Positions 49,401 through 58,681 of a stretch of DNA of 64,000 bases are shown here, piece by piece. The translations under genes were made by a program, and so were the position numbers. The notes beneath the pieces were generated by a model. The model had not been told where the DNA came from. It saw nothing but the letters and a program-made list of their open reading frames with translations, and made no database searches. Source of the stretch: Saccharina japonica (lineage: Eukaryota; Sar; Phaeophyceae; Laminariales; Laminariaceae). How positions within the stretch are numbered: the stretch's first letter is position 1; each line of letters starts with the position of its first letter. The stretch spans positions 13,077-77,076 of the forward strand of contig MEHQ01002658.1 of NCBI GenBank assembly GCA_008828725.1, given 5' to 3'.

Positions 49401-51565
49401 GGCACGCAGCGGGTGTGTACGGTCCGTTGCCGCTACCCTCGGTGTGACTCTTACCGCTACGGTACCACCATCACTACGACGGTGGCGATACTGCCGGTTT
49501 GTAAGGCGCAAAGCGGACGAAGGCTCGTTCCTGAACCATAGCAAACATGAGCGTACAGGGCTACACGCCACCAAGAGTATCATAAATAGGTATGGTTGGC
49601 TTAGGGGTTGCATTATGTATGTACAAACGACGAGCGCATATCAATGACGCTGATTACTGCAACCGATGTGGCATCGTTTAGGGTTAGGGTTTGAGGGATA
49701 ACCTCCGAGTCTTGAAGCGGACGCAAGTGCTTCGCGCGCTCAATGAAAACTGACCAAATCCGCATAAAGCGACCAGCGTCTACCCCAAGAGGGCCATCTG
49801 TTGCTGCACCACTAGCTGTGCGCTGAGTCGCAATACACACCGCCCGGCGAAACCGCATCTGTCTACAAACAAAAACTGAGTCTTTTCTGTCGGTGGCAAG
49901 GTATTGTTCACAGAACGATGGCCACACGCCACGGGCATTGAAGGCCTTCCAGTACATGCGGCTGACAAAGTTGAGTTTCAACCACCCCATCGGTCGTACC
50001 CACGGCTGACGTATTGGTAACGTTAACATTTGTAATAAAAAAACGACGATATTACAGTAGAGGTGCACCATGTTGAGCTTTTTTTCTGAGGCTCACTGCC
50101 TCTTTGGTGGAACAGGGGGTGCGATATTCTGGGATCATTCCTTGCACCGGTTCTGATAATACGGCAGTGTAATTGGAGCCCGTTCTTCCCTTTCAGTAGT
50201 TTGGGATGAACCAGTGGCCTCACCTCCCGCGGCTCGCGAGTCCCACCCTCCCATACTTATTTTGGCCTTCTTGCTTGAAGAGGTCTATACTAGTATAGTA
50301 AGTCAAAAAATGATTTTGGAGGGGAAAATAAAAAGAGCTACCCCATGAAAAATCCCGTGGTCTAACTATACAATGAAGATTATTTCAACACAAAACAGGA
50401 AAGTCCGACGAATTTGGGTTAAGGTAAGGAGGCTGACCATTCCGAAAGCGTTTCAGCCAAAATAAGGTATACCATAATGTACCTCTATCTTAGCACGCGT
50501 CAGACCACCGTGTTGAACTGACAGGCTGCTTGCTCAGAGTTCCGATTCATGGCTTTGGGGGGACGATTGTAGGGGTCACTTGAGGGCAAAAAACGGCGGG
50601 ACGGGCGTCATCAACCGCGGCTGGGAGAGTTTGTCCGACATTTTTTTTGTGTCGCCTTTTAGGTCCGCTATGGAGCTTACCAGGACATAACTACTGTATT
50701 ATGCTACCGACCCCTAAAGCAGTCCCGCATTGCCCCTTAGAGGGCATGTTCAGAGTGAGGCATATATGGTCCTGGATCAAAATGTGCCGGGGAATATTTC
50801 TGGCGTTTTATGCGTGATGGGCGCTGTAGATCTGTCTTCTCGACCGGTTCACCAAGGTCTCTGAGCCTTGGCTGCGACGAAGCAGAAACATCCTGATCGT
50901 TGCTAAACAAATAGCCGTGTGTCAAAGGCACTCTTTGTTCTCAGCTACCAGATAGTTGCGATCGAATAAGCAAGGTCGCCTCTCACTCGAAGGTCGTCTT
51001 TCGCCCAAAGGTCGTCTCTCACTCAAAGGCCGCCTCTCACTCAAAGGTCGTCTCTGACTCATAGGTCGTCTCTCACTCAAAAACGCGATACCGGCGAACA
51101 AAGGCCTCGGCTGTCTATATATATACGCTTGCGCCGAACTTTCGACCCAACCAACCATCGCAGACACTGTTCGTGCACAAGAGGTTATATATATTTTTTG
51201 TCCCATCATACCTCGCGCTGCTTGGTGTGGGCGTTAAAGGCTCCCGGGCTGTGGTCTCGCAGCCACTTCAGCGAAAACTCGCTCGTATGGCCGTCCACCC
51301 AGGAGAGCTTCACCCTGTGCCCCCCCTCGTGCGCCACCGCCCCTGAAACCCCTCTCGAACCGCCATCCAGAAACTGCTTCCAGGTCAGGTTGCTACTGCT
51401 CTCGTTGTACGAGCGTCGAGGTTGGGCCATAGGTGCTACCGCCGTCGCCGCTGCCATGTTCATGTGCATGTTCAGCAGGGCCAATGATGCTTGGCTGGTG
51501 CGCGGTCGGGGCATCCCGCGTAGATAGGACCCCACCAAGCGTCTTGACCCCGTCAGGCCTGCCAT
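46280..51565 (-). CDS. Gamma-butyrobetaine / trimethyllysine dioxygenase-like protein
   Basis: Five minus-strand exons (51565-51212, 49338-48667, 48021-47812, 47166-47066, 46445-46352) join with intact GT..AG sites (phases 0, 0, 0, 2) into 477 codons from ATG 51565. The family hydroxylates trimethyllysine or gamma-butyrobetaine with Fe(II), 2-oxoglutarate and oxygen in carnitine synthesis. The N-terminal domain has KLSWVDGHTSEFSLKWLRD, QRELDTYAV and LRLRWSS. The TauD-like domain has GLIRSHGIALVRGVP, LHTDCSY, GCHYVAEGPIF and DTVIIDNQRAMHGREAF. Predicted metal ligands are His329, Asp331 and His471. The Cys residues that bind zinc near WLRD in animal members are absent. The first 60 residues are rich in Arg, Ser and Ala, compatible with a mitochondrial presequence. 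The last exon is unresolved: reading past 46352 gives a non-conserved tail to TAG at 46280. Confidence 0.88.
46544..46733. repeat. Degenerate tandem repeat TTGCCTAAAACGAT in intron 4
   Basis: About seven units of about 27 bp, each with TTGCC(T)A(A/C)AAACGAT and a T-rich linker. Confidence 0.75.
47066..47166 (-). CDS. Dioxygenase gene, exon 4
   Basis: Acceptor TTGCTAAG, donor GTGAGC; 101 bases, ending in phase 2. It encodes VRHNDYDRAPLDAL, then VDRFYEHHKSLSALL, the helix region between the two iron-ligand motifs that in this family begins with a R-N-x-x-R-like substrate-side segment. Confidence 0.85.
47167..47811. other. Dioxygenase intron 3 (645 bp)
   Basis: Unique-looking intron sequence; no inserted repeat recognised. 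Open frames on the plus strand (about 47206-47505) have no support. Confidence 0.7.
47812..48021 (-). CDS. Dioxygenase gene, exon 3
   Basis: Acceptor TCTCGTAG, donor GTGAGT; 70 codons, phase 0 at both ends. VFNCVIAAEEGGASIYLDGF is the strand pair after the HTD motif (G-G-x-S-x-x-x-D-G-F). AFDFFTRTSLKYQCFDEGCH follows, with FTRTSLKY matching the L-T-x-x-x-V region of the family, and then EGPIFRVGPLGVVDQ. Confidence 0.9.
48022..48666. other. Dioxygenase intron 2 (645 bp)
   Basis: Contains a C run of about 17 followed by (CG)n at about 48281-48305. No element recognised. Confidence 0.7.
48667..49338 (-). CDS. Dioxygenase gene, exon 2 (first iron-binding motif)
   Basis: Acceptor TTGACACCAG, donor GTGAGA; 224 codons, phase 0 at both ends. 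It starts LDTYAVPNDTRVKH, continuing the N-terminal domain, then VLRLRWSSEANEAQHEECTV and PIGWLRQHC. The TauD-like fold begins around IVEYEAVMED. A Ser/Pro/Ala insertion of about 17 residues (GSPPSASPSSSAPTAAS) and an NNNN run (from a GTT tract) interrupt regions that are compact in other members. ALALHTDCSYLRDPPGLQ gives the HxD iron ligands. Confidence 0.9.
50052..50503. mobile_element. MITE family A, enlarged copy in an intron
   Basis: Left TACAGTAGAGGTGCACCATG, right CTCTATCTTAGCACGCGTC. It keeps ATGATTTTGGAGGGGAAAAT, CCATGAAAAATCCC, CCGACGAATTTGGGTTAAGG and AAGCGTTTCAGCC. An unrelated segment of about 170 bp lies near the left end (about 50100-50280). Confidence 0.72.
50973..51080. repeat. 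18-bp tandem repeat, six units, in dioxygenase intron 1
   Basis: Units of AGGTCGTCTCTCACTCAA with few changes, exactly 108 bp. On the minus strand it reads SERRPL repeatedly, a by-product of a unit divisible by three. Confidence 0.9.
51212..51565 (-). CDS. Dioxygenase gene, exon 1
   Basis: ATG at 51565, donor GTATGA after 51212; 118 codons, phase 0. The leader MAGLTGSRRLVGSYLRGMPR through RRSYNESSS lacks acidic residues up to the RRSYNE segment, as mitochondrial presequences do. The domain TWKQFLDGG then HRVKLSWVDGHTSEFSLKWL and RDHSPGAFNAHTKQRE is the N-terminal domain of the family. Where animal enzymes have zinc-binding Cys after WLRD, this one has HSPGAF. The frame is open upstream, but no earlier ATG was seen before a TTG-only region. 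Confidence 0.87.
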
Positions 51566-51696
51566 TCTGCGATACCAGGAATACGATAGGGCGGTCCGTC
51601 GCGGAAAATCAGTCGCGGATTTTGCCGAATGACAAATGTTATCAATACCCCGAAACAAGCAGAAACCAAAATCATGGGGGTCGTTTTAAATATTAA

Positions 51697-51874
51697 AGTG
51701 GCACACACGCTCCCTGAATTCTACAGCGTCATATTGTGTTCCCCTCATACGGGGTGTACATCCTGCGCATGTGAAACCCGTGATACGTTCGCGCGATCGA
51801 TACATCAGACTCAGCTACGAAGTAGCAAATATGAGTTTCGACGAGATCTTCGATATCACAACTGTTTTTTTTTT
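51697..51874 (+). repeat. MSFDEI-type dispersed repeat, copy 2
   Basis: CCTGAATTCTACAGCGTCAT, CGCGCGATCGATACATCAGA, then ATGAGTTTCGACGAGATCTT and T11. Colinear with 11082-11254 over about 170 bp. Confidence 0.65.
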
Positions 51875-51879
51875 TCAAA

Positions 51880-53070
51880 TACATAAGTTGGTGTAGCTGT
51901 CGCCAGGAACCCACTCAAGCAGGGAGTTTGTAACTGCCGTCAACTTATGTGCGTTGGTGGACCGCGGTCGGTCGGTCGGTCGATCCGTCCGTCGTTCGCG
52001 GAAGCCATCTCGAACGGGGTTCCCATTCACGACGCCGTGTAAACTAGAAACCCGCATTCGCTCCAAAGCATTGATAATGTACTACGTTCCAATCAAAAAG
52101 GCGTGCGCGCGCGAGTTTCCAGTGGCGCTCGTCTTCTTCTGGCGAAGTGGCTCGACTCTGTTGTACGCGTGACTCCGAGAAGTATCACTGTAGACTACCG
52201 GCTTTCCGCTGGAGTAGGAGGGGTCGTTACGGAATGTTTTGTTTTTGTATGCGGATTTACGTATTATCGATTGCTTACCCAATTGTACTTTTTTTTGTTC
52301 TGCCGGAGTTTTTTTGGACGAGGTTCCTATTGTGGGCAGGGTAGGGTAACTGGGGTTGGCCACAAAAACGGTGCTCGAGAAAACCTGCTACCCCTACGAG
52401 GCAAATTTTTTGTTTTTTCCCTTTTATGTAAATTTTTTGTTTTTTCCCTTTTATGTTAATCATTAGGTGCTACCCCTACAAGGCAAAAATCACACGTCTT
52501 CTGTTTGTTTTGGGTATCGGGTTTGTTTGGTTATTTGTTCATTCGTCTCTCCTAACTTTGTTTTTTCGGGGTATGCACGTCCCCTTCTTTCCTCCTCCCG
52601 TTTTCATTTTGCCTTCATGCATGCTCAGAGAATTTCCCTTCCCAGCTTTGGTTTTATTTCCCCTTTCGTTCTTCTTTTTTTCCTTCTTTCTTTCTTTGTT
52701 TTTTTTTTCTTTTCTTTTTTCTTCCTTTTGTTTGGTGTTTCTCTATTTCAACGTACCTCGTAGAATGCTGGTGTGTGGATGTTGCGCCCTGGTCGTACCC
52801 AGCACGATGGGATGGTATTGCGTTGACTATGCTCCTTACGGGTGCTGTATTACGATGTATACTCCCTGTGTCGTAGTTTGTGTCCACAGAGCTTGTGCGA
52901 AGTACGAATTTTCTCTTTAGGATGAAGAATCGGCACGGACACTGGGTGTGCTAGATGTCGACGGATAGAAACAACGGATTAACCCCTTTGGGGTCCCTGT
53001 TAAGGGACCCTATTTCATAGTTGCCGGGCGCTCCATTCTGCCGATTTGTGAACGCCAGCGCAACACCTCT
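51880..53070. other. Non-coding, T-rich stretch with short repeats
   Basis: GGTCGGTCGGTCGGTCG at about 51966-51982. AATTTTTTGTTTTTTCCCTT appears twice within 52400-52460, between two GCTACCCCTAC(G/A)AGGCAAA boxes. A long T/C tract lies at about 52670-52735. The AC-tailed retroposon repeat lies at about 52875-52990. The 155-codon frame over the T/C tract is Phe-rich low-complexity and not called. Confidence 0.55.
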
Positions 53071-53077
53071 ATCATAT

Positions 53078-53159
53078 ACCACTCTGACCCGAAATATAAG
53101 GCCCATTTCGATGAAATATTAATGTATCAAATGTGCCTATATTCCGGGTCAGATTGGTA
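53078..53159. mobile_element. 80-bp palindromic MITE, family F
   Basis: ACCACTCTGACCCGAAATAT and ATATTCCGGGTCAGATTGGT as arms, TA on both sides. Same design as 3951-4031. Confidence 0.75.
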
Positions 53160-53344
53160 TATATATATAGGATGCATTTGTATTTCCGTGGCACGATATA
53201 ATGTGTACCAAATGCCAAAGGTATGCATAAGGCATAATGCATATATACAGGTACAGATAAACAGAACGAAATAGAGGGCGCTCGCTCCTAAGGTCACGGA
53301 GGATCTTACCCACCCTCCATGCCCGGCTTTCCGGGCGGCTCTAT

Positions 53345-53730
53345 TTTTTTTTTTTTTCTCGTTTTGTTTTAATTCTTCCCATTTATTATCGTCGCCCTTC
53401 TTTTTTATCTCCCTCTTATAGTAGTGGCATCTCAGATCCGGGGTCACAGAGCAGATTCTCCCCCCCCCTTCCCCGCTACAGGTTCAGCCTTTTATTTTGT
53501 ATCGCGAGAAGAGTTCAGCCCTTTCTTTCTCTCGTCGACTCGCATCGAATTGCGTTACCCACGCTGCTACTTAGGAGCTCTCAGCAGTTGATTCCGTGTA
53601 TTACTTTTTTTTGCAAATATACTAAAAAAAACTCAAAAGTTAAACCCACGTGGGATTCGAACCTGCGAAATCAACTCTAGCAGCATTCGAGGGTATGTAC
53701 TAATACTCGTAGCCCACCGGGGCGACCGGC
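53345..53730 (-). mobile_element. SINE, near full length, with a different tRNA-like head
   Basis: Poly(T) at about 53345-53358 (the A tail), then the usual body in reverse. The head reads, on the minus strand, GCCGGTCGCCCCGGTGGGCT ... GCAGGTTCGAATCCCACGTG, a clear B box (GGTTCGAATCC). The head differs from those at 4260 and 60153. Confidence 0.83.
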
Positions 53731-54066
53731 TCTAGATGGTTCGTCGGAGTACGAAATTCAGTCGGTAGTTCAACACGCTGCGTTTGAACCTTCGGTTTGG
53801 TTCGTGCCTTGAGTAGAAATCGAGTTATACAGCTTGGTATCTCATCCATACAGCAGCCTGTGATTCTCTTCAGATTGGCCCGTCTGCGCTTTCTCAACAA
53901 AAGCCTACCAGTCTACCAGGTACACCTCGACTTTGAGGTGATTTGAGTGGTCGGAAACGGTCGATATTTGGGGTATTTACGCACAAAATGAGCAAAAACA
54001 CAAGCCCCACCTGAACGTTCCCACTCCGGGTACATATATATATATATACACAGTGGGCGACCGGCT

Positions 54067-54163
54067 TAACCCATTTAGGACTGCAGTCCCGATGTGGAGA
54101 CAAAACACTTGGAATCAGAGTAAAATAGTTATTTCTAGACAGTCCAGTTCGAAAAGGGTTAAA
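54067..54163. mobile_element. piggyBac-like MITE, family C
   Basis: TTAACCCATTTAGGACTGCA then GTCCCGATGTGGAGACAAAA and CACTTGGAATCAGAG at the left; ACAGTCCAGTTCGAAAAGGG then TTAA at the right. Confidence 0.75.
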
Positions 54164-54438
54164 AAATATCCTGTTTAGAAAGACGGGCTCGACCCTTTCG
54201 GAGAAAAATAGGGAATTCGGGTTAAGAAAGACAGCTGAAACCAGGCAACAAGATAAAACAGTCACATAAGAAAGAGAGCCGCTTTCGATATGCCCACCCA
54301 AAACAAGAAAAAGGAGATCGTTCCGGACAGTGAGCGGCACACAATTAAGAAACGGCGAAAGTCACAACCGCCTCCCAGCAGCAGTGTTACTGACCAGAAA
54401 AGCTGTGAAACCCGCCCAAAAGAATTGACGGTTTTATT

Positions 54439-54510
54439 GGTTACATCGGTTACATCGGTTACATCGGTTACATCCGTTACATCGGTTACATCCGTTACAT
54501 CGGTTACATC
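54439..54510. repeat. 9-bp tandem repeat GGTTACATC, eight units
   Basis: Eight units, two of them CGTTACATC, exactly 72 bp. Confidence 0.93.
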
Positions 54511-54512
54511 AG

Positions 54513-54588
54513 TTTTTAGGTGTGAGGATGACTACCGAGTCATTCTCCGCTTTTTAGGTGTGAGGATGACTACCGAGTCATTCTCCGC
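54513..54588. repeat. 38-bp perfect tandem duplicate
   Basis: TTTTTAGGTGTGAGGATGAC then TACCGAGTCATTCTCCGC twice (54513-54550, 54551-54588). Confidence 0.93.
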
Positions 54589-54789
54589 GCTGCTGGTGGG
54601 AAGCACGAACAGCTTGAGGTTGAAGTTGGAGTCGTGCAGCACCGACGAGGGGCGCCACTGCGCTGTCGGGGCGTGGGGTGCCGCTAGAGGCAGGGGAACA
54701 GGGGGGTGCGAGGAAGGTCGGCACGGGCGCTGGGTGCCGACTCCCAATATCCGCAAAGCAGAGCTTTCGACTTGTTAGAGGGGGGCGAG

Positions 54790-55235
54790 TCTGTTCCGCG
54801 TTTACCTGTCTGTGTTGTGTTGTGCTGCACTGCACCTGTGTACATATGGTGTAGTGTATGTTAGGCGTGAGGTAACTCTCAGTTACTACGTACAGTGTTT
54901 GCTTTTCGCCGTAGCTCGCGGTGAGTATACGTTGTGGCTGCAGCAACTTTAGCTGGGGCTGCAACGTACCGCACACGGTTGTTAGTTGGGGAACTCAGGT
55001 TGTTACCCCGACAGCAAAGTACGTAGCCGTACTTCTTAAGTATGATATCAAAAATAGTACTCTTTGGTCGCGGCTGACCTATGTATACACAACCTTGAAG
55101 GTGAGATGTGGTTTCGCGATACACAATAAAAAAAAAATAAGAAACAAGAAACGCTGAACGAATTTGTAAAACAAAACAACAACAAAAACAAGGAAACGCT
55201 GAAAAGGCTTTGAATTTAGTGTTATAGGGTAAAAG
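54790..55235. other. No recognised feature
   Basis: Unique-looking sequence with an A-rich run (AATAAAAAAAAAATAAG) at about 55125-55141. Confidence 0.4.
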
Positions 55236-55239
55236 CGAG

Positions 55240-55336
55240 ACATACAAGAAACGGCAATACAATAAGGAATTGCAAACATGAGTTTCGACGAAATCCTCGA
55301 TCTCACAGCTGTTTTTTTTTTTTTTTTTTTTTTTTG
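55240..55336 (+). repeat. MSFDEI-type dispersed repeat, copy 3
   Basis: GGAATTGCAAACATGAGTTT then CGACGAAATCCTCGATCTCA, CAGCTG and a T run of about 24. The 5' half of the longer copies is missing. Confidence 0.65.
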
Positions 55337-55539
55337 TAAATAAGGAATTAGCTGGTGCCGGCGCGCACAATAAGGCGTTGAGCCTTGATGAGGATACATT
55401 GACGAAGCTTAACACGGGGCGCCCACTGTACATATAAAAAGGACGGTTTGAAGAACACACACCCACTTCGTTTGCGAACATCACCAGTCCCTCACAAGCA
55501 ACCCCAGCCTGAATTGAAGCACGATCTTACTAGGGGTGT

Positions 55540-55930
55540 GTGAGGGTGTTGGGTAATAAGGATTACCCTGGGCTGGGTAAATCGATCGATATATTGCCCC
55601 TATAGCTCAGCAGGTAATACCCTCACATTTGGCGTCGTCGGCAGGACGCGGGTTCGAATCTCACTTCGAACGTTTCTTTTGTAGAAACGCTTGCGTGTGC
55701 GCGTCCCTAAAAAACACGCCTCCCTGGTTCCCCAGGTATTGAAACGAAGCGGGTAGGTCAACGTACGGCCGTATACGGTACCGACGTCCCAAATATCCTG
55801 CCGTTCAGAGGGGGGGAGAGTGTTAATAAGGATTACCTTGGGCTGGGTAATCGATCGATCTTTTACCCTGACGAGTATAGCTCAGCACGTAACAACCCTC
55901 ACAGTTGGGTGCGCTAGGCAGTAGTTAGTC
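55540..55930 (+). repeat. Two copies of a tRNA-like repeat
   Basis: GGGTAATAAGGATTACCCTG, GGCTGGGTAAATCGATCGAT, then GCCCCTATAGCTCAGCAGGT (A-box-like) and GACGCGGGTTCGAATCTCAC (B box) at about 55549-55672. The second copy at about 55828-55930 retains TAGCTCAGCACGTAA and the upstream boxes but loses the B box. The 3' acceptor strand does not pair with GCCCCTA, so this is a tRNA-derived repeat (second SINE family) rather than a working tRNA gene. Confidence 0.6.
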
Positions 55931-56046
55931 GTAGGCGGTAAGAAACGGCTCATGAGGTGTTTTCGCGACCTCGATTTTGCAAGTCAGAAGCGCACAAACT
56001 CGCAAAACCGCTAAATGTTTTTTGTTTTTCAAGCGCGGGCCCCTAT

Positions 56047-56160
56047 TTACGGGGGACCATAGTAAATACTAGTAAATAGGACCTACGGCACACATAAAAC
56101 CCTATATATTTACCTATTTTTACGAACAATATCTGGTCCTATTTACTATGGTCCCCGGCA
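56047..56160. mobile_element. MITE family D
   Basis: TTTACGGGGGACCATAGTAA at the left and TTTACTATGGTCCCCGGCAA at the right, with ATATATTTACCTATTTTTAC and AACAATATCTGGTCC in the interior. Confidence 0.75.
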
Positions 56161-56182
56161 ATAAGTATAATGCCTACGCATA

Positions 56183-56300
56183 TTGGAAAAAAAAAAAAAA
56201 AAACGCAGCTGTGAGATCGAGGATTTTATCGAAGCTCATCTTTGCAAGCTGAGTGGGATACTTCGATCGCGCGAACTACGGGTTTAGAGAGGAACAAGAT
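56183..56300 (-). repeat. MSFDEI-type dispersed repeat, copy 4 (inverted)
   Basis: A18 then CGCAGCTGTGAGATCGAGGA, TTTTATCGAAGCTCATC, TTGCAAGCTGAGTGGGATAC and TTCGATCGCGCG: reverse complement of the other copies. Confidence 0.65.
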
Positions 56301-56559
56301 ATGGCGTCTATCTGTGGAACTCAAGGGAGGTCATCACCGAAGAAAAAATGGCTTTCACCAATTTTTTTCTGGTCTCCTGGCGGGGCTTTCGCGTTGGTTT
56401 AAGCCACGCAATGTACCCGAAAAAGTGCGGGCAGGGCAATTTCGTTTCCGTCACCTAGGGGAATCAAGTTTTAGGGCCAAAAACAGTGCAAAAAGGACAA
56501 GAAAAAAAAAAATCTGGATTCTTCTTGTGTATTTGCAGCCCTTTCTCTCTTTCTCTCTC

Positions 56560-56680
56560 TCTTTGTTTTTTTGTTTTCATCCCATAAATTATCTTCGCAC
56601 ATTCGGTCCCTCTCTCTCCATGGTCGTAACTCAGATCCGGGGTCACAAAGCAGGCTCTTCTCCCCAGTAGTGGACGAAGC
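56560..56680 (-). mobile_element. SINE 3' fragment
   Basis: TTTTCATCCCATAAATTATC, CGTAACTCAGATCCGGGGTC and ACAAAGCAGGCTCTTCTCCC. Confidence 0.75.
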
Positions 56681-56689
56681 ATGATAGCA

Positions 56690-56925
56690 GATCTTCCTAA
56701 GGTAGCTATTTAGGCACTCTGATTGGCTAAGGGTATGTTTTACGCGGCTCAATCAACTTGGAGTCTTTCCCAGCCACAGCATCCCGAGTCACCCTACGCG
56801 TAGAGTATTTCCAAGCTCAGCATCCACGCCGGCCGAGTCGACCTAGAGTCTTACCAAGCACAGCATCCCAGCACTGACCACTGGCATAGGGTTAGGGTTC
56901 GGGTTCGGGTCGGTGGGTCGGCTTC
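56690..56925 (+). repeat. Dispersed repeat ending in telomere-like TTAGGG/TTCGGG
   Basis: AGATCTTCCTAAGGTAGCTA, GGCACTCTGATTGGC, repeated AGTC(T/A)T(T/A)CCAAGC-ACAGCATCC boxes, then GCATAGGGTTAGGGTTCGGG. Inverted match to 30600-30720. Confidence 0.7.
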
Positions 56926-56949
56926 AGGCGCCAAGCACAAACCCCCCGT

Positions 56950-57255
56950 AAATACCTACTATCACAAGGTTCGCCCACCCCTCCTTCTCCCTCCTTTCCA
57001 CTACTCGTACGGTTCGTGCCTTGATTTTCATCGCGCATAGGGTTCATTCAGCATGCCCGACGCTCGTCGATTTTCATCGAATTTTGCTAACTCACGCTCT
57101 CGCGCTTTCCGCTACGGTACGAGTCAAGATGCTTTTGCGAGAAAAAGCCCCCACGTATATATGAATACGAGCTCGTGCGAGCATGCACTCGGGGGGGCTC
57201 GAACTCGCGACCTTGACTCTATCAGGGACGATATTCACCTGTCATTCCACCGGGG
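56950..57255 (-). mobile_element. SINE with a third tRNA-like head
   Basis: Body remnants (CTCCTTCTCCCTCCTTTCCA, CTACTCGTACGGTTCGTGCC, TCGATTTTCATCGAATTTTG) precede a head that on the minus strand reads TCCCCGGTGGAATGAC ... GGTCGCGAGTTCGAGCCCCC, with B box GAGTTCGAGCC. The middle of the body is missing or strongly diverged. Confidence 0.68.
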
Positions 57256-57489
57256 ACTCTGAAACTCGAAAATATGATCTACGTATGATACGTATGTATT
57301 ATACGTTCCGCAGATATGTACCAACGTGTACATACGTTGCCCAGGTATGCACAGGCGTATATATACGATACGTGTATTTTCAAATTATGAGAAAAAAAAC
57401 GCTTTATTAGCGGTGAAGATCGTGAAGATCGAGGAATTCGGCGAAACCCATCGTTTATTTCAATTATTAATAGAACAAAAAAGCAGGGT

Positions 57490-58250
57490 TCTTTACGGTG
57501 CGGTTTTTCCTATCGGTTCGGTGCGGTTAACCGCACCGAACCGCACCGTAGAATTTTTGCCCTCCTGAAAACCGCACCGTACCGCACCGTAGGTTTAGCG
57601 ATTTTGGAAAATCGCACCGAACCGCACCGAAGGAAATAAAATACAACCGAACCGCACCGTAGAGTTCACGACATATGAAAACCGCACCGAACCGCACCGT
57701 AGCATTACCGATTTCTGAAAACCGCACCGAACTGCACAGTAGGAAATATCACAGCACCAAACCGCACCGTAGGATTTTCAAAATCTGAAAACCGCACCGA
57801 ACCGCACCGTAAGATTCCCGATTTCTGAAAACCGCACCGAACCGCACCGTATAGGGTGCACGAAAAAAACGAACCGCACCGTTGCATTTACGATTTCTGA
57901 AAACCGCACCGAACCGCACCGTAGGATTTCTGATTCCTGAAAACCGCACCGAACTGCACCGTAGGATGCATGAAAAAATCGAACCGCACCGTTGCATTTA
58001 CGATTTCTGAAAACCGCACCGAACCGCACCGTAGTATTCCTGACTCCGGAGAACTGCACCGAACCGCACCGTAGGATGCATGAAAAAACCGAACCGCACC
58101 GTGGGATGTATAATATCGGATAACCGCACCGAACCGCACCGTAATATTTCTGCTTTCTCAAAACCGCACCGAACCGGACCGTAGGATTTTCGGAAAACAA
58201 AAAAACCCCAAAAAAACCGCGCCGTGCACGGACGGTTAACCGTAAAGAAC
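57490..58250 (-). repeat. CGGTGCGG minisatellite, locus 2 (ACCGCACCGAACCGCACCGT)
   Basis: About 16 blocks of ACCGCACCGAACCGCACCGT separated by 15-30-bp linkers such as AGGATTTCTGATTTCTGAAA. It is opposite in orientation to 33540-34225. Flanked on both sides by GAGGAATTCGGCGAAACCCA (about 57429 and 58268), suggesting a defined unit inserted or expanded between copies of that 20-mer. Confidence 0.88.
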
Positions 58251-58681
58251 CCTGAAAAAAAGTCATCGAGGAATTCGGCGAAACCCACCTTTCTTTCGCA
58301 AACTGGATACTGGATACTGGATACCGGCATGTATGTATGTGTAAAGAGTGGATCAACAGAAACAAAACAAGGATACCCGTGACATATACTATGGTATACC
58401 GTATATGACACGATCTGTATACTGCTGTATACCACACCCCCTCGGACGAATTTCAACGCTGATTTGCTCGACTACCGGTCGAGTGCTAACCCCGAGCGAC
58501 CCGTCTAAATATGGAAAGATCTCGACGAGATGCTCCGAAAGCCGCCTTTTTCGTTGTCTGTGTCCCCCTGGTTGTGGGGAAAAAAATCGCTTTGAAGTTC
58601 AACCCAGGGGGTGTGATACGTGATACACACTAGACTGTCATATACGGTATACGCATGATACTTCGATCACGCGTACTACTG

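Larger units (their letters stand above)
49339..51211. other. Dioxygenase intron 1 (1.9 kb)
   Basis: Holds a minus-strand frame of 152 codons (50071-49613) without recognised family, a MITE-A copy (50052-50503) and an 18-bp tandem array (50973-51080). A single TTTAGGGTTAGGGTTTGAGG telomere-like stretch occurs at about 49676-49695. Confidence 0.7.
54290..54778 (+). other. Possible coding frame with VTS repeat, not recognised
   Basis: From ATG 54290 a 162-codon frame begins MPTQNKKKEIVPDSERHTIK and KRRKSQPPPSSS, a basic nuclear-localisation-like start. It then passes through eight 9-bp repeats (VTS) and a 38-bp duplication that shifts the repeated text into another frame. The opposite strand over 54660-54530 reads VLHDSNFNLKLFVLP and SSAENDSVVILTPKK, also protein-like. 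At most one can be a real exon. No family was recognised for either. Confidence 0.3.

Noticed and set aside
49676-49695. TTAGGG-like stretch as a chromosome end or healed break
   Set aside because: It is only about three units long and lies in the middle of an intron with normal sequence on both sides.
49613-50071. 152-codon minus-strand frame inside dioxygenase intron 1
   Set aside because: Composition is fairly protein-like, but the frame starts within MITE-A sequence, has no recognised family and lies in an intron; not enough support for a gene.
52453-52920. 155-codon hydrophobic frame resembling a membrane protein
   Set aside because: The Phe/Leu/Ser runs come from a T/C-rich tract, and other frames over the same tract are also open.
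55595-55672. Possible tRNA gene
   Set aside because: A- and B-box-like sequences are present, but the acceptor arms do not pair and the anticodon arm is irregular. A second degraded copy nearby points to a tRNA-derived repeat.
57778-58437. Minus-strand frame of 219 codons with GAVRCGF repeats
   Set aside because: It is the CGGTGCGG minisatellite read in frame; variants exist in several frames, as expected from the repeat rather than a protein.
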